Source of the DNA: an uncultured Verrucomicrobiota bacterium
GTDB lineage: Bacteria; Verrucomicrobiota; Verrucomicrobiia; Opitutales; Opitutaceae
Length of the DNA: 64,000 bases
Reading direction: 5' to 3'
Assembly (NCBI GenBank): GCA_903904685.1
Contig: CAIVDS010000114.1
Span: 1 to 64,000, forward strand
Below, in pieces: positions 44,125-53,256 of this stretch. The notes under the pieces were generated by a model. That model did no database searches, was not told the DNA's origin, and saw nothing but the letters and a program-made list of their open reading frames with translations. Made by a program: the position numbers and the translations under genes. The first letter of the stretch is position 1. Every line of letters starts with the position of its first letter.

Positions 44125-45984
44125 TCAACTGGCGGGGGTTTCGGGAGCTGGCTCTTCGGGAATCGGAGCAGCTTCGGCAACCGGCTCGGCGGCTGGCTCG
44201 GCGGCTGGCTCGGCAACCGCTGGTGTTTCCGCAACCGGCGCCTCCGGGAAATTCTCCGGATCATGCTCGGCTCCCTCGATCTCCTTTTTACGGGCATCGA
44301 CCACGGCAGGCGCGGCAAAGAGGCGTCCATCGATGAACTCCGTGACGTAGCCCTCGGAAACCAGCCAGCGCAAATCGCCGACCAACCGGTTCAACTTGCC
44401 CTGTTGTTCGGCTGTAAGCGGCGTGCTGGACGCAGCCGGAGCCGTCGTTTCCGCGGCAACTCCCTCGACCGGCGCAACCGGTTCGGCTGGCTTCGAGACA
44501 ACCGGCGCGGCAAAGCCGAAAAACTTCTCGGCCAGCTCGCTGGCCTTGATCATCGGATGCGCCTCGATGAAGGCGATGAGCGCGCCGATCGAGTCGGCGA
44601 ACGTCTGGCCGGGCACGCGGAACTTGCGTTTCACGGCGCAAACATAGCTGACGCCCTTGGAACCCTTCTTGAAGATCGTGAAACTCTCGCGACGCAGACG
44701 GCCGCGCAGTGCGTTGGCGGTGTCCAAGGGGAACCGGCGCTGACGCTCAAGCGCGCCTTCCAAGGTGCGACGGAGCTCGCCCTGCGGCAGCGTCTCCATG
44801 TTTTTCCCATGAAAACGCACGGCGTCCGTCGTGCGCACGACTTTGTCGCGCGCCTCGGCCAGCAGATATTGGCGGGCCTCTTCAATCGTATCGAAGGCCG
44901 GCGCGGGCACAGGCTCGGGAGCGGGTGCAACGGGAGCGGCCTCGCCCTCGGCGGGAACCGTAGGCTCCACGGGAGCCACCGTCGTCGGTGCCGATGCCTG
45001 CTTCCACGTGTACCGCGTAGCCTTCTTCATCTTTGCAAGCCACTGGGCGATGGCCTCGGGATCGCGAACAGACTCGATGCGGCTGCGATAAACCTCGAAC
45101 GGCAACTTTATGTGTGCGGCATGGTGCTGCTGCACGATCTGGTTGTAACGGTGGTAATTGGGCGGCCCGAGCAATTCGCCCGTGACGGTGCACTTGTTGA
45201 CCACCTGAAAATTCCCCTTGGGCGCATCGATCTCCACCTCGGCCACGTCAAAAAACTGGCCCAGATGTTTTTCAAAAACATGGGCGATGGCGGCGGCCTC
45301 GTTCTCAAACGGAACACCATCGGGCACGGAGACGGCGAACGGCGCCGGTTTGGGCGCGTCTGGCGCAGCCCCCTCGGGAACCTTGTGCTGGACGACCGCC
45401 ACGAAACGATCGTTCTTGCCGATGATCACTCGGGCGATCTCGAAAAGTTCGTAGGTGCGGCAGGAACTGCGGATGACCTTGGCCAGCGCGGAAAACCCGG
45501 TGTCCTCGGGATAAAAGGTAACGTTGAAGAACGGACTGATATAGGGGCCTTGATCGCGCACCGGAAATCCGCCTTCACGCGGACCACCGAAACGCTGGCC
45601 ACCGTCACGACGGGGGCCGCCACCACGGAATTCACCACGGTCTTGTTGTCCCGCAGGACCTTCGCGGCGCGGGCCGCGTGATTCAAACCCGCCCTCGCGT
45701 GGCGTGCCGGCTGGCTTGTCGCCCGCAGGCGCACTGCCCTCGTTGCCTGGTGCACCGGCAGGCTTGCGAAAGCCTCGACGATCACGGGGCGCACCCGGGC
45801 CGCCACCGGGTCCTTCGCGACGAGGACGGTCATCGCGGCGGGATTCACGTCCGCCGTCAGATTTACCCGCAGGCGTTGACTTGTCCTGAGTCCACTGCGT
45901 GCCAAAGCTGAAGCTTTGAAGTTGGGCCAAATCGATTTTGTTAAAATCCTTGGCGGGTTTGTCGTTAGAAGACGTCTCGTCCAT
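44125..45984 (-). CDS. Hypothetical protein with RG/G-rich disordered N-terminus and Pro/Ala/Glu-rich tail
   Basis: RRDDRPRREGPGGGPGAPRDRRGFRKPAG...REGGFESRGPRREG...GGGPRRDGGQRFGGPREGGF; start at MDETSSND. Confidence 0.7.
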   Translation of the reverse strand: MDETSSNDKPAKDFNKIDLAQLQSFSFGTQWTQDKSTPAGKSDGGRESRRDDRPRREGPGGGPGAPRDRRGFRKPAGAPGNEGSAPAGDKPAGTPREGGFESRGPRREGPAGQQDRGEFRGGGPRRDGGQRFGGPREGGFPVRDQGPYISPFFNVTFYPEDTGFSALAKVIRSSCRTYELFEIARVIIGKNDRFVAVVQHKVPEGAAPDAPKPAPFAVSVPDGVPFENEAAAIAHVFEKHLGQFFDVAEVEIDAPKGNFQVVNKCTVTGELLGPPNYHRYNQIVQQHHAAHIKLPFEVYRSRIESVRDPEAIAQWLAKMKKATRYTWKQASAPTTVAPVEPTVPAEGEAAPVAPAPEPVPAPAFDTIEEARQYLLAEARDKVVRTTDAVRFHGKNMETLPQGELRRTLEGALERQRRFPLDTANALRGRLRRESFTIFKKGSKGVSYVCAVKRKFRVPGQTFADSIGALIAFIEAHPMIKASELAEKFFGFAAPVVSKPAEPVAPVEGVAAETTAPAASSTPLTAEQQGKLNRLVGDLRWLVSEGYVTEFIDGRLFAAPAVVDARKKEIEGAEHDPENFPEAPVAETPAVAEPAAEPAAEPVAEAAPIPEEPAPETPAS

Positions 45985-46177
45985 GCGGAGTCGGTGCGGG
46001 ATGAATCCCACGTAGGTGTTTACTGAAGGGCTGTCTTAGTGGCGCAAATGCGCATTACGACTGTCTTCAGAGGCACGAGAGTAGCAAGCAGTTTCCCAAG
46101 GAAGGAAAATACATTTCGAGGCTTTACACGGCAGCGAAGATTTATCTTAGTCCGCCTTCCTCTCAGTAGTCAGCAAT

Positions 46178-46262
46178 GCTCGGGTGGTGGAATTGGTAGA
46201 CACACACGTTTGAGGGGCGTGTGCCGAAAGGCGTAAGGGTTCGAGTCCCTTCCCGAGCACCA
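46178..46262 (+). tRNA. tRNA-Leu (anticodon GAG), CCA encoded
   Basis: GCTCGGGTGGTGGAATTGGTAGACACACACGTTTGAGGGGCGTGTGCCGAAAGGCGTAAGGGTTCGAGTCCCTTCCCGAGCACCA; acceptor GCTCGGG/CCCGAGC, long variable arm, loop TT-GAG-GG. Confidence 0.93.
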
Positions 46263-46347
46263 TCTTTCTCAGAGGTAAAAAGCCCCAAGGGGCTAATACT
46301 CAGGCCAAAATAACTGGCATGAGTAGGTTGACGAGACCTGCAACGGA

Positions 46348-47553
46348 ATGGAGGTCTCTATGAAAGCCGGCGAATTTAAGATCCGCCGCATCCTAGCCCG
46401 AGAGCGAGGCTTCACCTACCCTACCTATCAGGTCGTCGGGTATCTGGAGGGACAACGAGTCCGCAAACGGTTCAAATCCCTCGAGGAAGCGGCCGGCGAA
46501 AAGTCCCGGCTCGAGATCGCGGCGGCAAATGCAGACGGCGGCGTCCGGTCCGTGCATACCCGCCTGTCCACAGACCAAGTGGCAGAAGCCGAGGCGTGCG
46601 TCCGTCGTTTAGGGGGCAGATCACTGACCCTGGCCGTTGACTGGTTTCTTGAAAATTACCGGCCGCCATGCGCAGAGAAACCGCTCTCCGAGGCCGTCAC
46701 AGATTTTGTCACCTCCCGCGCCGAGCAGGGTGAGGCCGTCCACCGGGACGACGTCGAGTGCAAGTTGAAGGCGTTCGGCAGAAAGTTCCCGAACCAACGC
46801 GTTCACGAAATCGGCACCGCCGACGTCCTCCAATATCTGACGCGAAGCGGATGGGCTCCGAAGACCCAGAACAACATCCGCGGAATCCTCCACACGTTTT
46901 TCTCATTCTGCGCGGACGATGCTCGACGCTGGGCTACGTCCAATCCGGTGAAGGCCGTGCCTAAATTGGACGTCCCCCGTGGCCTGCCGGAAATCATGAG
47001 CGCGGACCGAATCACAGAGCTATTCACCTTTCTGGAGACCTACACCGGCAGCCCACGCAAACCCCAGAAGCCGGGATTTCTGGTCCCGTATTTCGCCCTA
47101 GCGACCTTCGCTGGGATGCGCCCTGCCGTGCCCACTGGGGAAATTTGGAAGCTGGGCCATGTCCGGGACCTAAAACGCCTGGTCGACTTGGATGTCGGAG
47201 TGATCCGCGTCACCCCGGACGTCGCAAAGACCGACTCGATCCGTCAGATTAAAGTTCGCCCCAATCTGGCCGCTTGGCTGAAACGCTACCCATTGGGCGA
47301 GTTCCCAATAGTTATGCCAGGGATGCAAGGACTGGTCAGCGAGGTGCGGAAGAAATTTGCAATCGGTGACGACGTGCTGCGGCACACATTCATTTCAATG
47401 CACGTCGCCAAGTGGCGATCCCTGGGCGAAGCGGCCTTGGAAGCCGGCAACTCTGAGGGAATAATCAAAAAGCATTACCTCAATTTGGTCGGGGAATCTG
47501 AAGCGGACCGTTTCTGGGAAATACGGCCAACGCACGTCGTCATGTTGGCGTGA
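46348..47553 (+). CDS. int: Tyrosine recombinase/integrase
   Basis: SAM-like N-terminal region; ATFAGMRPA, DVLRHTFISMHVAKW, NSEGIIKKHYLNLV. Start 46348 or 46360. Confidence 0.85.
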   Translation: MEVSMKAGEFKIRRILARERGFTYPTYQVVGYLEGQRVRKRFKSLEEAAGEKSRLEIAAANADGGVRSVHTRLSTDQVAEAEACVRRLGGRSLTLAVDWFLENYRPPCAEKPLSEAVTDFVTSRAEQGEAVHRDDVECKLKAFGRKFPNQRVHEIGTADVLQYLTRSGWAPKTQNNIRGILHTFFSFCADDARRWATSNPVKAVPKLDVPRGLPEIMSADRITELFTFLETYTGSPRKPQKPGFLVPYFALATFAGMRPAVPTGEIWKLGHVRDLKRLVDLDVGVIRVTPDVAKTDSIRQIKVRPNLAAWLKRYPLGEFPIVMPGMQGLVSEVRKKFAIGDDVLRHTFISMHVAKWRSLGEAALEAGNSEGIIKKHYLNLVGESEADRFWEIRPTHVVMLA

Positions 47554-47622
47554 CAACGTGCGTTGACTCATCCCGGCGCCGGGAGGAACGCGCCGGACAA
47601 GTTGACACCATTCGGGCATTAT

Positions 47623-47868
47623 ATGCCCACCAACATTGACCAAGCCCGCCAGCTCGTAGACGCCCAGAAGCTCCTCGAAACCCTATTCGACGCCGACACT
47701 CGTCCCACGGACCGCTGGCTCCGTAAAATGACCCGCCGGAAGGTGGTCCCCTACTATCGCATCGGCGGACTCCTTCGCTTCGATGTCGAGGAGGTCCGCG
47801 CGGCACTCGAACGCGACTGCCGCGTGGTCTCCAAGGCCAGCCGCAAAACAGTATCCCCGCGCGCGTAA
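47623..47868 (+). CDS. Small HTH (excisionase/AlpA-like) DNA-binding protein
   Basis: DRWLRKMTRRKVVPYYRIGGLLRFDVEEVRAALERD; directly downstream of int. Confidence 0.65.
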   Translation: MPTNIDQARQLVDAQKLLETLFDADTRPTDRWLRKMTRRKVVPYYRIGGLLRFDVEEVRAALERDCRVVSKASRKTVSPRA

Positions 47869-47870
47869 CC

Positions 47871-48053
47871 ATGAAACCGCGCATCCCCACCGCAAAAGGC
47901 GTGAGTCGCAGCGGACGCGTTAAACACGCGCGTCTCGCCTGTCTCCCGATCAACCACCGTCGGCTCCAGCGCGAGCGCGACCTCGAAATCCGGGAGCAGA
48001 ACCTCCTGGCCTCACTCGCCATCTTCAACGCCTACGAAGCCCGCACACCATGA
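47871..48053 (+). CDS. Small hypothetical protein of the element
   Basis: 60-aa ORF, ATGA overlap with the next gene. Confidence 0.4.
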   Translation: MKPRIPTAKGVSRSGRVKHARLACLPINHRRLQRERDLEIREQNLLASLAIFNAYEARTP

Positions 48054-48427
48054 GCTTCCAGCCTCACCTAACTCGCGAGGAACTTCACTCGCGGCTCACG
48101 AAAATGGTCGCCCGAGTCCTTGCCCAACCCGAGGAGCTAACGGCCGCGAGCTTGGTTGAAGAAATCGAAGCTGAGGTCGCCGAGTTCGGCGTCCAAGCCG
48201 CCGAGGTATCTTTCCAGGCAACTCTCGGCCCTGAGATGGGACGCGCGGTTTTCAAAGACATCACGAGCACGGCCGGGGTCAGTAATGCGGACCTGGTCGA
48301 AGGCAAACTGAGCCGTGCGGCTGTATCCAAAATGTGCTGCCGGGTGCGTCGATTTATGGGTCTGCCACTGCGCCAACCCAACAACGCCCGCGCCGGTCGG
48401 AAACCCAAAGCCCCACAGCCCTTATGA
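48050..48427 (+). CDS. Hypothetical protein of the element
   Basis: 125-aa ORF joined by ATGA overlaps on both sides. Confidence 0.5.
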   Translation: MSFQPHLTREELHSRLTKMVARVLAQPEELTAASLVEEIEAEVAEFGVQAAEVSFQATLGPEMGRAVFKDITSTAGVSNADLVEGKLSRAAVSKMCCRVRRFMGLPLRQPNNARAGRKPKAPQPL

Positions 48428-48744
48428 ACACTCTTCACACCAACCTCACCGCCGAGGCCGTTGCCTCCTACCGGACCCGACTCACTGAAACGGCGCTGCG
48501 GATTGCACGCGGACGGAACGACCAGTCGATTAACGTAACCCTTAGCACCCTCGATCCGTTGCCCGCCATTGACCGATCCCCCCGGAAAAACGTGGCGTGC
48601 TTCGTATTTAAGGACGGCACCGTGCATCGGACGACACGCTGCTACCGGCACGTTCAGCTCCTACGAGACACCTACCTCCCACCTCACGCTCGGCTCGTCG
48701 TCCGCGCCGCGTTGCTCGACGTGAGTCTACCAAAATCCAAATGA
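48424..48744 (+). CDS. Hypothetical protein of the element
   Basis: MNTLHTNLTAEAVASYRTRL; ATGA overlaps on both sides. Confidence 0.5.
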   Translation: MNTLHTNLTAEAVASYRTRLTETALRIARGRNDQSINVTLSTLDPLPAIDRSPRKNVACFVFKDGTVHRTTRCYRHVQLLRDTYLPPHARLVVRAALLDVSLPKSK

Positions 48745-49139
48745 ACGCCCCATTTAACTACCACGACGCACTCGTCAGTCGGGCGAACGCCACCTCGAAC
48801 GCGATCCTCGGCACACCGGCCACCGTCGGCTCGATCCTAGACGGCATCAAAAATGGCCAATGGGCGGGCCGTATAGCCGAACTCCGCGCGACCGTTCAAC
48901 CCGAGGCCGCGAAGTCACTGAAGCGCGCTTTGCCTGCCGTGATCTTCGGTGGCACGTTCTCGACGCGGAGCAAAGCGGGCCTCATCGCGCGGTCCGGTGT
49001 CTTGGTCATCGACTTCGACGACTTGCCAGACCCAGCCGCAACACGCACGTCACTGGCGAACGATCCAATCGTCTGTTCAGCTTTCGTAAGCCCGAGCGGC
49101 ACAGGCGGAACCAAACTTGTCCGTCACGACGACCGTTAG
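48741..49139 (+). pseudogene. Truncated BT4734/VirE N-terminal-like replication (primase-associated) protein
   Basis: KRALPAVIFGGTFSTRSKAGLIARSGVLVIDFDDL...DPIVCSAFVSPSGTGGTKLV, then stops at the point where such proteins normally continue. Confidence 0.55.
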
Positions 49140-49381
49140 GATCGAATAACCTGAAGACTGGATCGGCTCAATATTGGAGACCGTGATGAAGCCCGGAACA
49201 TCGCCCCATGCGGTTGCGATGTTCGCGCCTGTCAATTCTTCGGTGGGTCCGCAGTATCCGGAACGATGGATTCGCTAGCCCCGCGCAGCGGACTATCAGA
49301 ACGGCCAGTCCCCGACTTTTCTAAAGCCACACCCATTTTCCACCGACACCGAAGTCCGAAGAGCTAAGCAGGAAGCTCGTC

Positions 49382-49822
49382 TCAGTGGATCTTCGAATGA
49401 TTCTTCAGATGTTGTTGGAAAGCGGTGAGCGTCTCGGTGCTGACATGGTGCTCCATGCCCTCGGCATCAATGTGAGCGATGGCCTCCGGGACACCGAGTG
49501 ACTTGAGAAACGTGCTTACGATCTCATGGCGACGACGAGATTCCTCTGCAAGACTCCGTCCGGCATCAGTGAGAAAGATCGCACGGTAAGGGAGCGCGGT
49601 GACAAGCCCATTGCGTTGCAACCGCCGAATGCTGCGATTGACGGTCACATGCGTGACGCCCAATCGGCGGGCAAGATCGGTTACGCGGGCTTCACCCATC
49701 GTGGAAATGAGATCGCTAATCATCTCTACATAGTCCTGCGCTGTTTCCTGAGCATGCTCTTCCCGCGTGCGCTGGAAACTGATCTTGGGTGCGGTGGAGC
49801 GGGTTTTGACGGATCGGGCCAC
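49382..49822 (-). CDS. mntR: DtxR/MntR-family manganese-responsive regulator
   Basis: DYVEMISDLISTMGEARVTDLARRLGVTHVTVNRSIRRLQRNGLV, AIAHIDAEGMEHHVSTETL; divergent from mntH. ORF opens at 49918; GTG at 49822 preferred so the start lies downstream of the palindrome. Confidence 0.88.
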   Translation of the reverse strand: MARSVKTRSTAPKISFQRTREEHAQETAQDYVEMISDLISTMGEARVTDLARRLGVTHVTVNRSIRRLQRNGLVTALPYRAIFLTDAGRSLAEESRRRHEIVSTFLKSLGVPEAIAHIDAEGMEHHVSTETLTAFQQHLKNHSKIH

Positions 49823-49881
49823 GCGAAAATTAATGACGATACAGAAGGGAAAGGAAAGCTTGTTGACATGACGGCCAACAA

Positions 49882-49899
49882 ATGTAGCGCTAGCTACAT
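49882..49899. promoter_or_regulatory. Putative MntR operator between mntR and mntH
   Basis: ATGTAGCGCTAGCTACAT: ATGTAGC/GCTACAT inverted repeat in the divergent region. Confidence 0.5.
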
Positions 49900-49900
49900 C

Positions 49901-51334
49901 ATGGAGTCGGATCGACAAACCCTAGTCCCCATGCGCCCGAGTTCCGTTGGGCTGGTGCCCGGCGGATCGTCGGCCAACCATCGATCGCTCGAGGAAGTGC
50001 ATGGTTCCGTACCAGCTCCGTTGCATAAGGCCGGATTTTGGCAGCAGTGGAAGGCGTTTTCTGGGCCCGCGATACTCGTGAGCGTTGGCTACATGGATCC
50101 GGGCAACTGGGGCACCGATCTAGCGGGGGGAGCGCAGTTCAAATACGGCCTGCTGTGGGTAGTGGCGCTCGCCAGTTTTATGGCGGTGATCATGCAGGTT
50201 ATCTCAGCCCGGCTGGGTGTAGTCACCGGAAACGACCTGGCTCAATGTTGCCGCAAGCACTATCCGACCTGGACCCGCTGGCCAAACTGGATCGCCATGG
50301 AGGTCGCGGTCGGCGCAACGGACCTGGCGGAATCGCTGGGCAGCGCGGTCGCCCTCAATCTGCTCTTCCACATCCCTCTTTCGTGGGCGATCATCATCAC
50401 CGCTGTCGACGTGCTCCTCCTTCTGGCGTTGCAGGGTTTGGGGATCCGGATGATTGAGGCGGTAGTCGGATTGTTCGTGGCGACCATCGCCGTCTGCTAC
50501 GGCATCGAGATATTTGTATTGCCGCAGATCCAGCCCAATTTCGCAGAGATGAGCCAGGCGTTGGTCCTGCCGAGCCTCGGCCAGACGGGTATGCTCGTGG
50601 TAGCTATCGGCATGATTGGAGCCACCGTCATGCCGCACAACCTGTTCCTTCACTCCGCTCTGGTGCAAACACGCAAACTTGAGCGCGATGATGATTCGAT
50701 CCGCACCGCGATTCGCTTCAACACAATCGATTCTGCGGTCATGTTATCCGTCGCATTCATCGTCAACGCCGCCATTCTTGTGCTGGCCGCGATTGTTTTC
50801 TATGGCAAGACGAGTGTCACGGTCTCCGGTGGGGCTATCGTCGCGTTCAGCCCCGACAGTGACTGGATCCGAATCGCGCACCTGACGCTGGCCCCCTTGC
50901 TGGGGACGACCCTCGCTAGCACACTCTTTGCCGTCGCGTTGCTCGCCAGCGGGCAAAGCAGCACGATCACCGGCACGATGGCGGGCCAAGTGGTAATGGA
51001 AGGCTTCATGAACTGGCGTATCCGGCCTTGGGTCCGCCGGATGATTTCCAGAGTCTTGGCGGTGATCCCAGCCATTTTGATTATCAGTGTCCGTGGTGGC
51101 GGCAGTGTGACCGACCTAGTTAATCTGAGTCAGGTCATTCTCTGCCTTATCCTGCCATTTGCGATGTTCCCGCTGCTACACCTGACGTCTTCACGCCGGA
51201 TTATGGGGAAATGGGCCAACGGATGGTTCCTCCTGATCTTGGGCTGGGGCAGCGTCGCGTTCATTACTGCGATGGATATCTACAGTCTACCAGAGTCACT
51301 CCGAGAAGCGTGGCGCATCATTGTTAACGGTTGA
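49901..51334 (+). CDS. mntH: Nramp-family Mn2+/Fe2+ transporter
   Basis: GPAILVSVGYMDPGNWGTDLAGGAQF, GMIGATVMPHNLFLHSALVQTR, GQSSTITGTMAGQVVMEGF; start 49901 or 49934. Confidence 0.95.
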   Translation: MESDRQTLVPMRPSSVGLVPGGSSANHRSLEEVHGSVPAPLHKAGFWQQWKAFSGPAILVSVGYMDPGNWGTDLAGGAQFKYGLLWVVALASFMAVIMQVISARLGVVTGNDLAQCCRKHYPTWTRWPNWIAMEVAVGATDLAESLGSAVALNLLFHIPLSWAIIITAVDVLLLLALQGLGIRMIEAVVGLFVATIAVCYGIEIFVLPQIQPNFAEMSQALVLPSLGQTGMLVVAIGMIGATVMPHNLFLHSALVQTRKLERDDDSIRTAIRFNTIDSAVMLSVAFIVNAAILVLAAIVFYGKTSVTVSGGAIVAFSPDSDWIRIAHLTLAPLLGTTLASTLFAVALLASGQSSTITGTMAGQVVMEGFMNWRIRPWVRRMISRVLAVIPAILIISVRGGGSVTDLVNLSQVILCLILPFAMFPLLHLTSSRRIMGKWANGWFLLILGWGSVAFITAMDIYSLPESLREAWRIIVNG

Positions 51335-51527
51335 CGCCCGATTCGCCGCAATCGCTACACCTTGTCGGCGCTCGGTCCTACTTCACAGTCTGCGTGGCGC
51401 TCGTCGGTTTGAAGCGAAGATGTAACGCCACCCTGGTCGCACAGCTCGCTCGCCTATCCATGTCTTCATCGGTGGCGTAAGCTTGGGCCTTGCTTCGCCT
51501 CAGGCAGCTTGGCCACACTTTCCTCCA

Positions 51528-53222
51528 ATGTCACAGTCGTTTGCCCGGCTGGTTTTTTTCTTCACGGCGGCATTTTTCGCCGTGTTTTTCATCTGGCCGC
51601 TCATCCAGATTTTAAAAGGCGGCTTCATCGACGCCGACGGCCATCTCACGGTCGCCTATGTAAAGGCACTGCTCGTAGAGCCGATCTATCTGGGCGGCAT
51701 TGGAAACTCCTTCCTGCTCGCATGCACGACGACAACTGCAGCGTTTCTCATCGCCCTGCCGCTGGCCTTCGTGAGCGACCGCTTCCATTTTCCCGGCAAA
51801 GGCCTGCTCGGCTCCATCGTGCTTATTCCGATGATCCTGCCGCCATTTGTCGGCGCGATCGGGATCAAGCAAATCTTCGGACAATATGGTGCGCTCAACG
51901 CCCTGTTCATTCACCTGCATCTCCGCCCCGAAGGCTGGACCTACGACTGGTTTGCGATGAGTCCGTTTTTTGGCATCGCCCTCGTCAACGCCCTTTCGCT
52001 CTACCCCATCATCTATCTCAACGCCTCCGCCGCCCTCGCCAACGTTGATCCTGCGATGGAGGAAGCCGCCCAAAACCTTGGTTGCACCGGTTTCCGGCGC
52101 TTCTTCAAGATCACGCTGCCGCTCATCAATCCCGGCCTCTTCGCCGGCGGCACCATCGTTTTCATCTGGGCCTTCACCGAGCTTGGCGTGCCTCTCGTTT
52201 TTGACTATCCACGCGTCATCTCGGTGCAAATTTTTTATGGCCTCAAAGATATTGGGAGCAACCCGTTCCCCTACGCGCTCGTCGCCGTGATGCTCGTCTG
52301 CACCGTGATCATCTACGCGGTTGGCAAAGGCCTCTTCGGTCGCCAGGGACACACGATGATGGCCAAAGCCACCAGCTCCGGCGGCCCGCGCTCCCTGCCC
52401 GCTTCGCAAGCTTGGCTATGCACCGCTCTCTTCGGCGGCGTGACGTTTCTCGCCGTGCTACCGCACATCGGCGTGATCCTAGTCGCCTTCTCCCGCGATT
52501 GGTATGCGAGCATCCTGCCTGCGCACTTCACGTTGGAAAACTTCCATCTCGCGCTCGGCAACAATCTCACCGTCCCGGCCATCGCCAACAGCCTCAAATT
52601 CGCCAGTGTCTCCACCCTGATCGACGTGGTGCTCGGCATCGCGATCGCCTATGTAGTGGTGCGCTCGAAAATCCCCGGACGCCAAGTGCTCGATTTTCTC
52701 GCCATGCTGCCGCTTGCCGTGCCAGGATTAGTAATAGCCTTCGGTTATCTGGCCATGAGCCAGGAGGGAAAATTCTTCGCCTTTCTCAATCCGGTGCGCG
52801 ATCCGACCATCCTGCTTATCATCGCCTACTCGGTGCGCCGCCTGCCCTATGTCGTGCGCTCGGCGGCGGCCGGTTTTCAGCAGACGAGCGAAACGCTGGA
52901 GGAAGCCGCCCAAAATCTCGGCTGTCCCCCGCTCAAGACCACCTTCAAAATCACCCTTCCTCTCATCGCGGCCAACCTGATCGCCGGCGGCCTGCTGGCA
53001 TTTGCCTTCGCGATGCTCGAAGTCTCCGACTCGCTGGTGCTCGCCCAAAAACAGGCGTTCTATCCGATTACCAAGGCAATTCTTGAACTCTTCCAACTGA
53101 TCGGTGATGGCAAGTTCATCGCCAGCGCGCTCGGCGTGTGGGCCATGGTGTTCCTCGGTGTCACGATTGTTGGCATGAGCTTGATCCTTGGCAGGAAACT
53201 CGGCGCCATCTTCCGAGTTTGA
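51528..53222 (+). CDS. Two-domain ABC transporter permease (Fe3+ / FbpB-ThiP type)
   Basis: Two permease EAA-type loops: MEEAAQNLGCTGFRRFFKITLPLINPG and LEEAAQNLGCPPLKTTFKITLPLIAAN. Confidence 0.9.
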   Translation: MSQSFARLVFFFTAAFFAVFFIWPLIQILKGGFIDADGHLTVAYVKALLVEPIYLGGIGNSFLLACTTTTAAFLIALPLAFVSDRFHFPGKGLLGSIVLIPMILPPFVGAIGIKQIFGQYGALNALFIHLHLRPEGWTYDWFAMSPFFGIALVNALSLYPIIYLNASAALANVDPAMEEAAQNLGCTGFRRFFKITLPLINPGLFAGGTIVFIWAFTELGVPLVFDYPRVISVQIFYGLKDIGSNPFPYALVAVMLVCTVIIYAVGKGLFGRQGHTMMAKATSSGGPRSLPASQAWLCTALFGGVTFLAVLPHIGVILVAFSRDWYASILPAHFTLENFHLALGNNLTVPAIANSLKFASVSTLIDVVLGIAIAYVVVRSKIPGRQVLDFLAMLPLAVPGLVIAFGYLAMSQEGKFFAFLNPVRDPTILLIIAYSVRRLPYVVRSAAAGFQQTSETLEEAAQNLGCPPLKTTFKITLPLIAANLIAGGLLAFAFAMLEVSDSLVLAQKQAFYPITKAILELFQLIGDGKFIASALGVWAMVFLGVTIVGMSLILGRKLGAIFRV

Positions 53223-53256
53223 CCATGTCATAAATATCCGCGCCTTTGGTCTGTCC

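Larger units (their letters stand above)
46262..49139 (+). mobile_element. Remnant integrative element adjacent to tRNA-Leu; right boundary undetermined
   Basis: Integrase gene begins 86 bp after the tRNA, followed by an HTH gene and a chain of small ATGA-overlapping ORFs ending in an apparently truncated replication gene; no attR copy seen by eye. Confidence 0.6.

Noticed and set aside
46280-46295. AGCCCCAAGGGGCT hairpin after tRNA-Leu as its terminator
   Set aside because: The T-tract lies on the minus-strand side, so it does not look like a plus-strand terminator for the tRNA; left unassigned.
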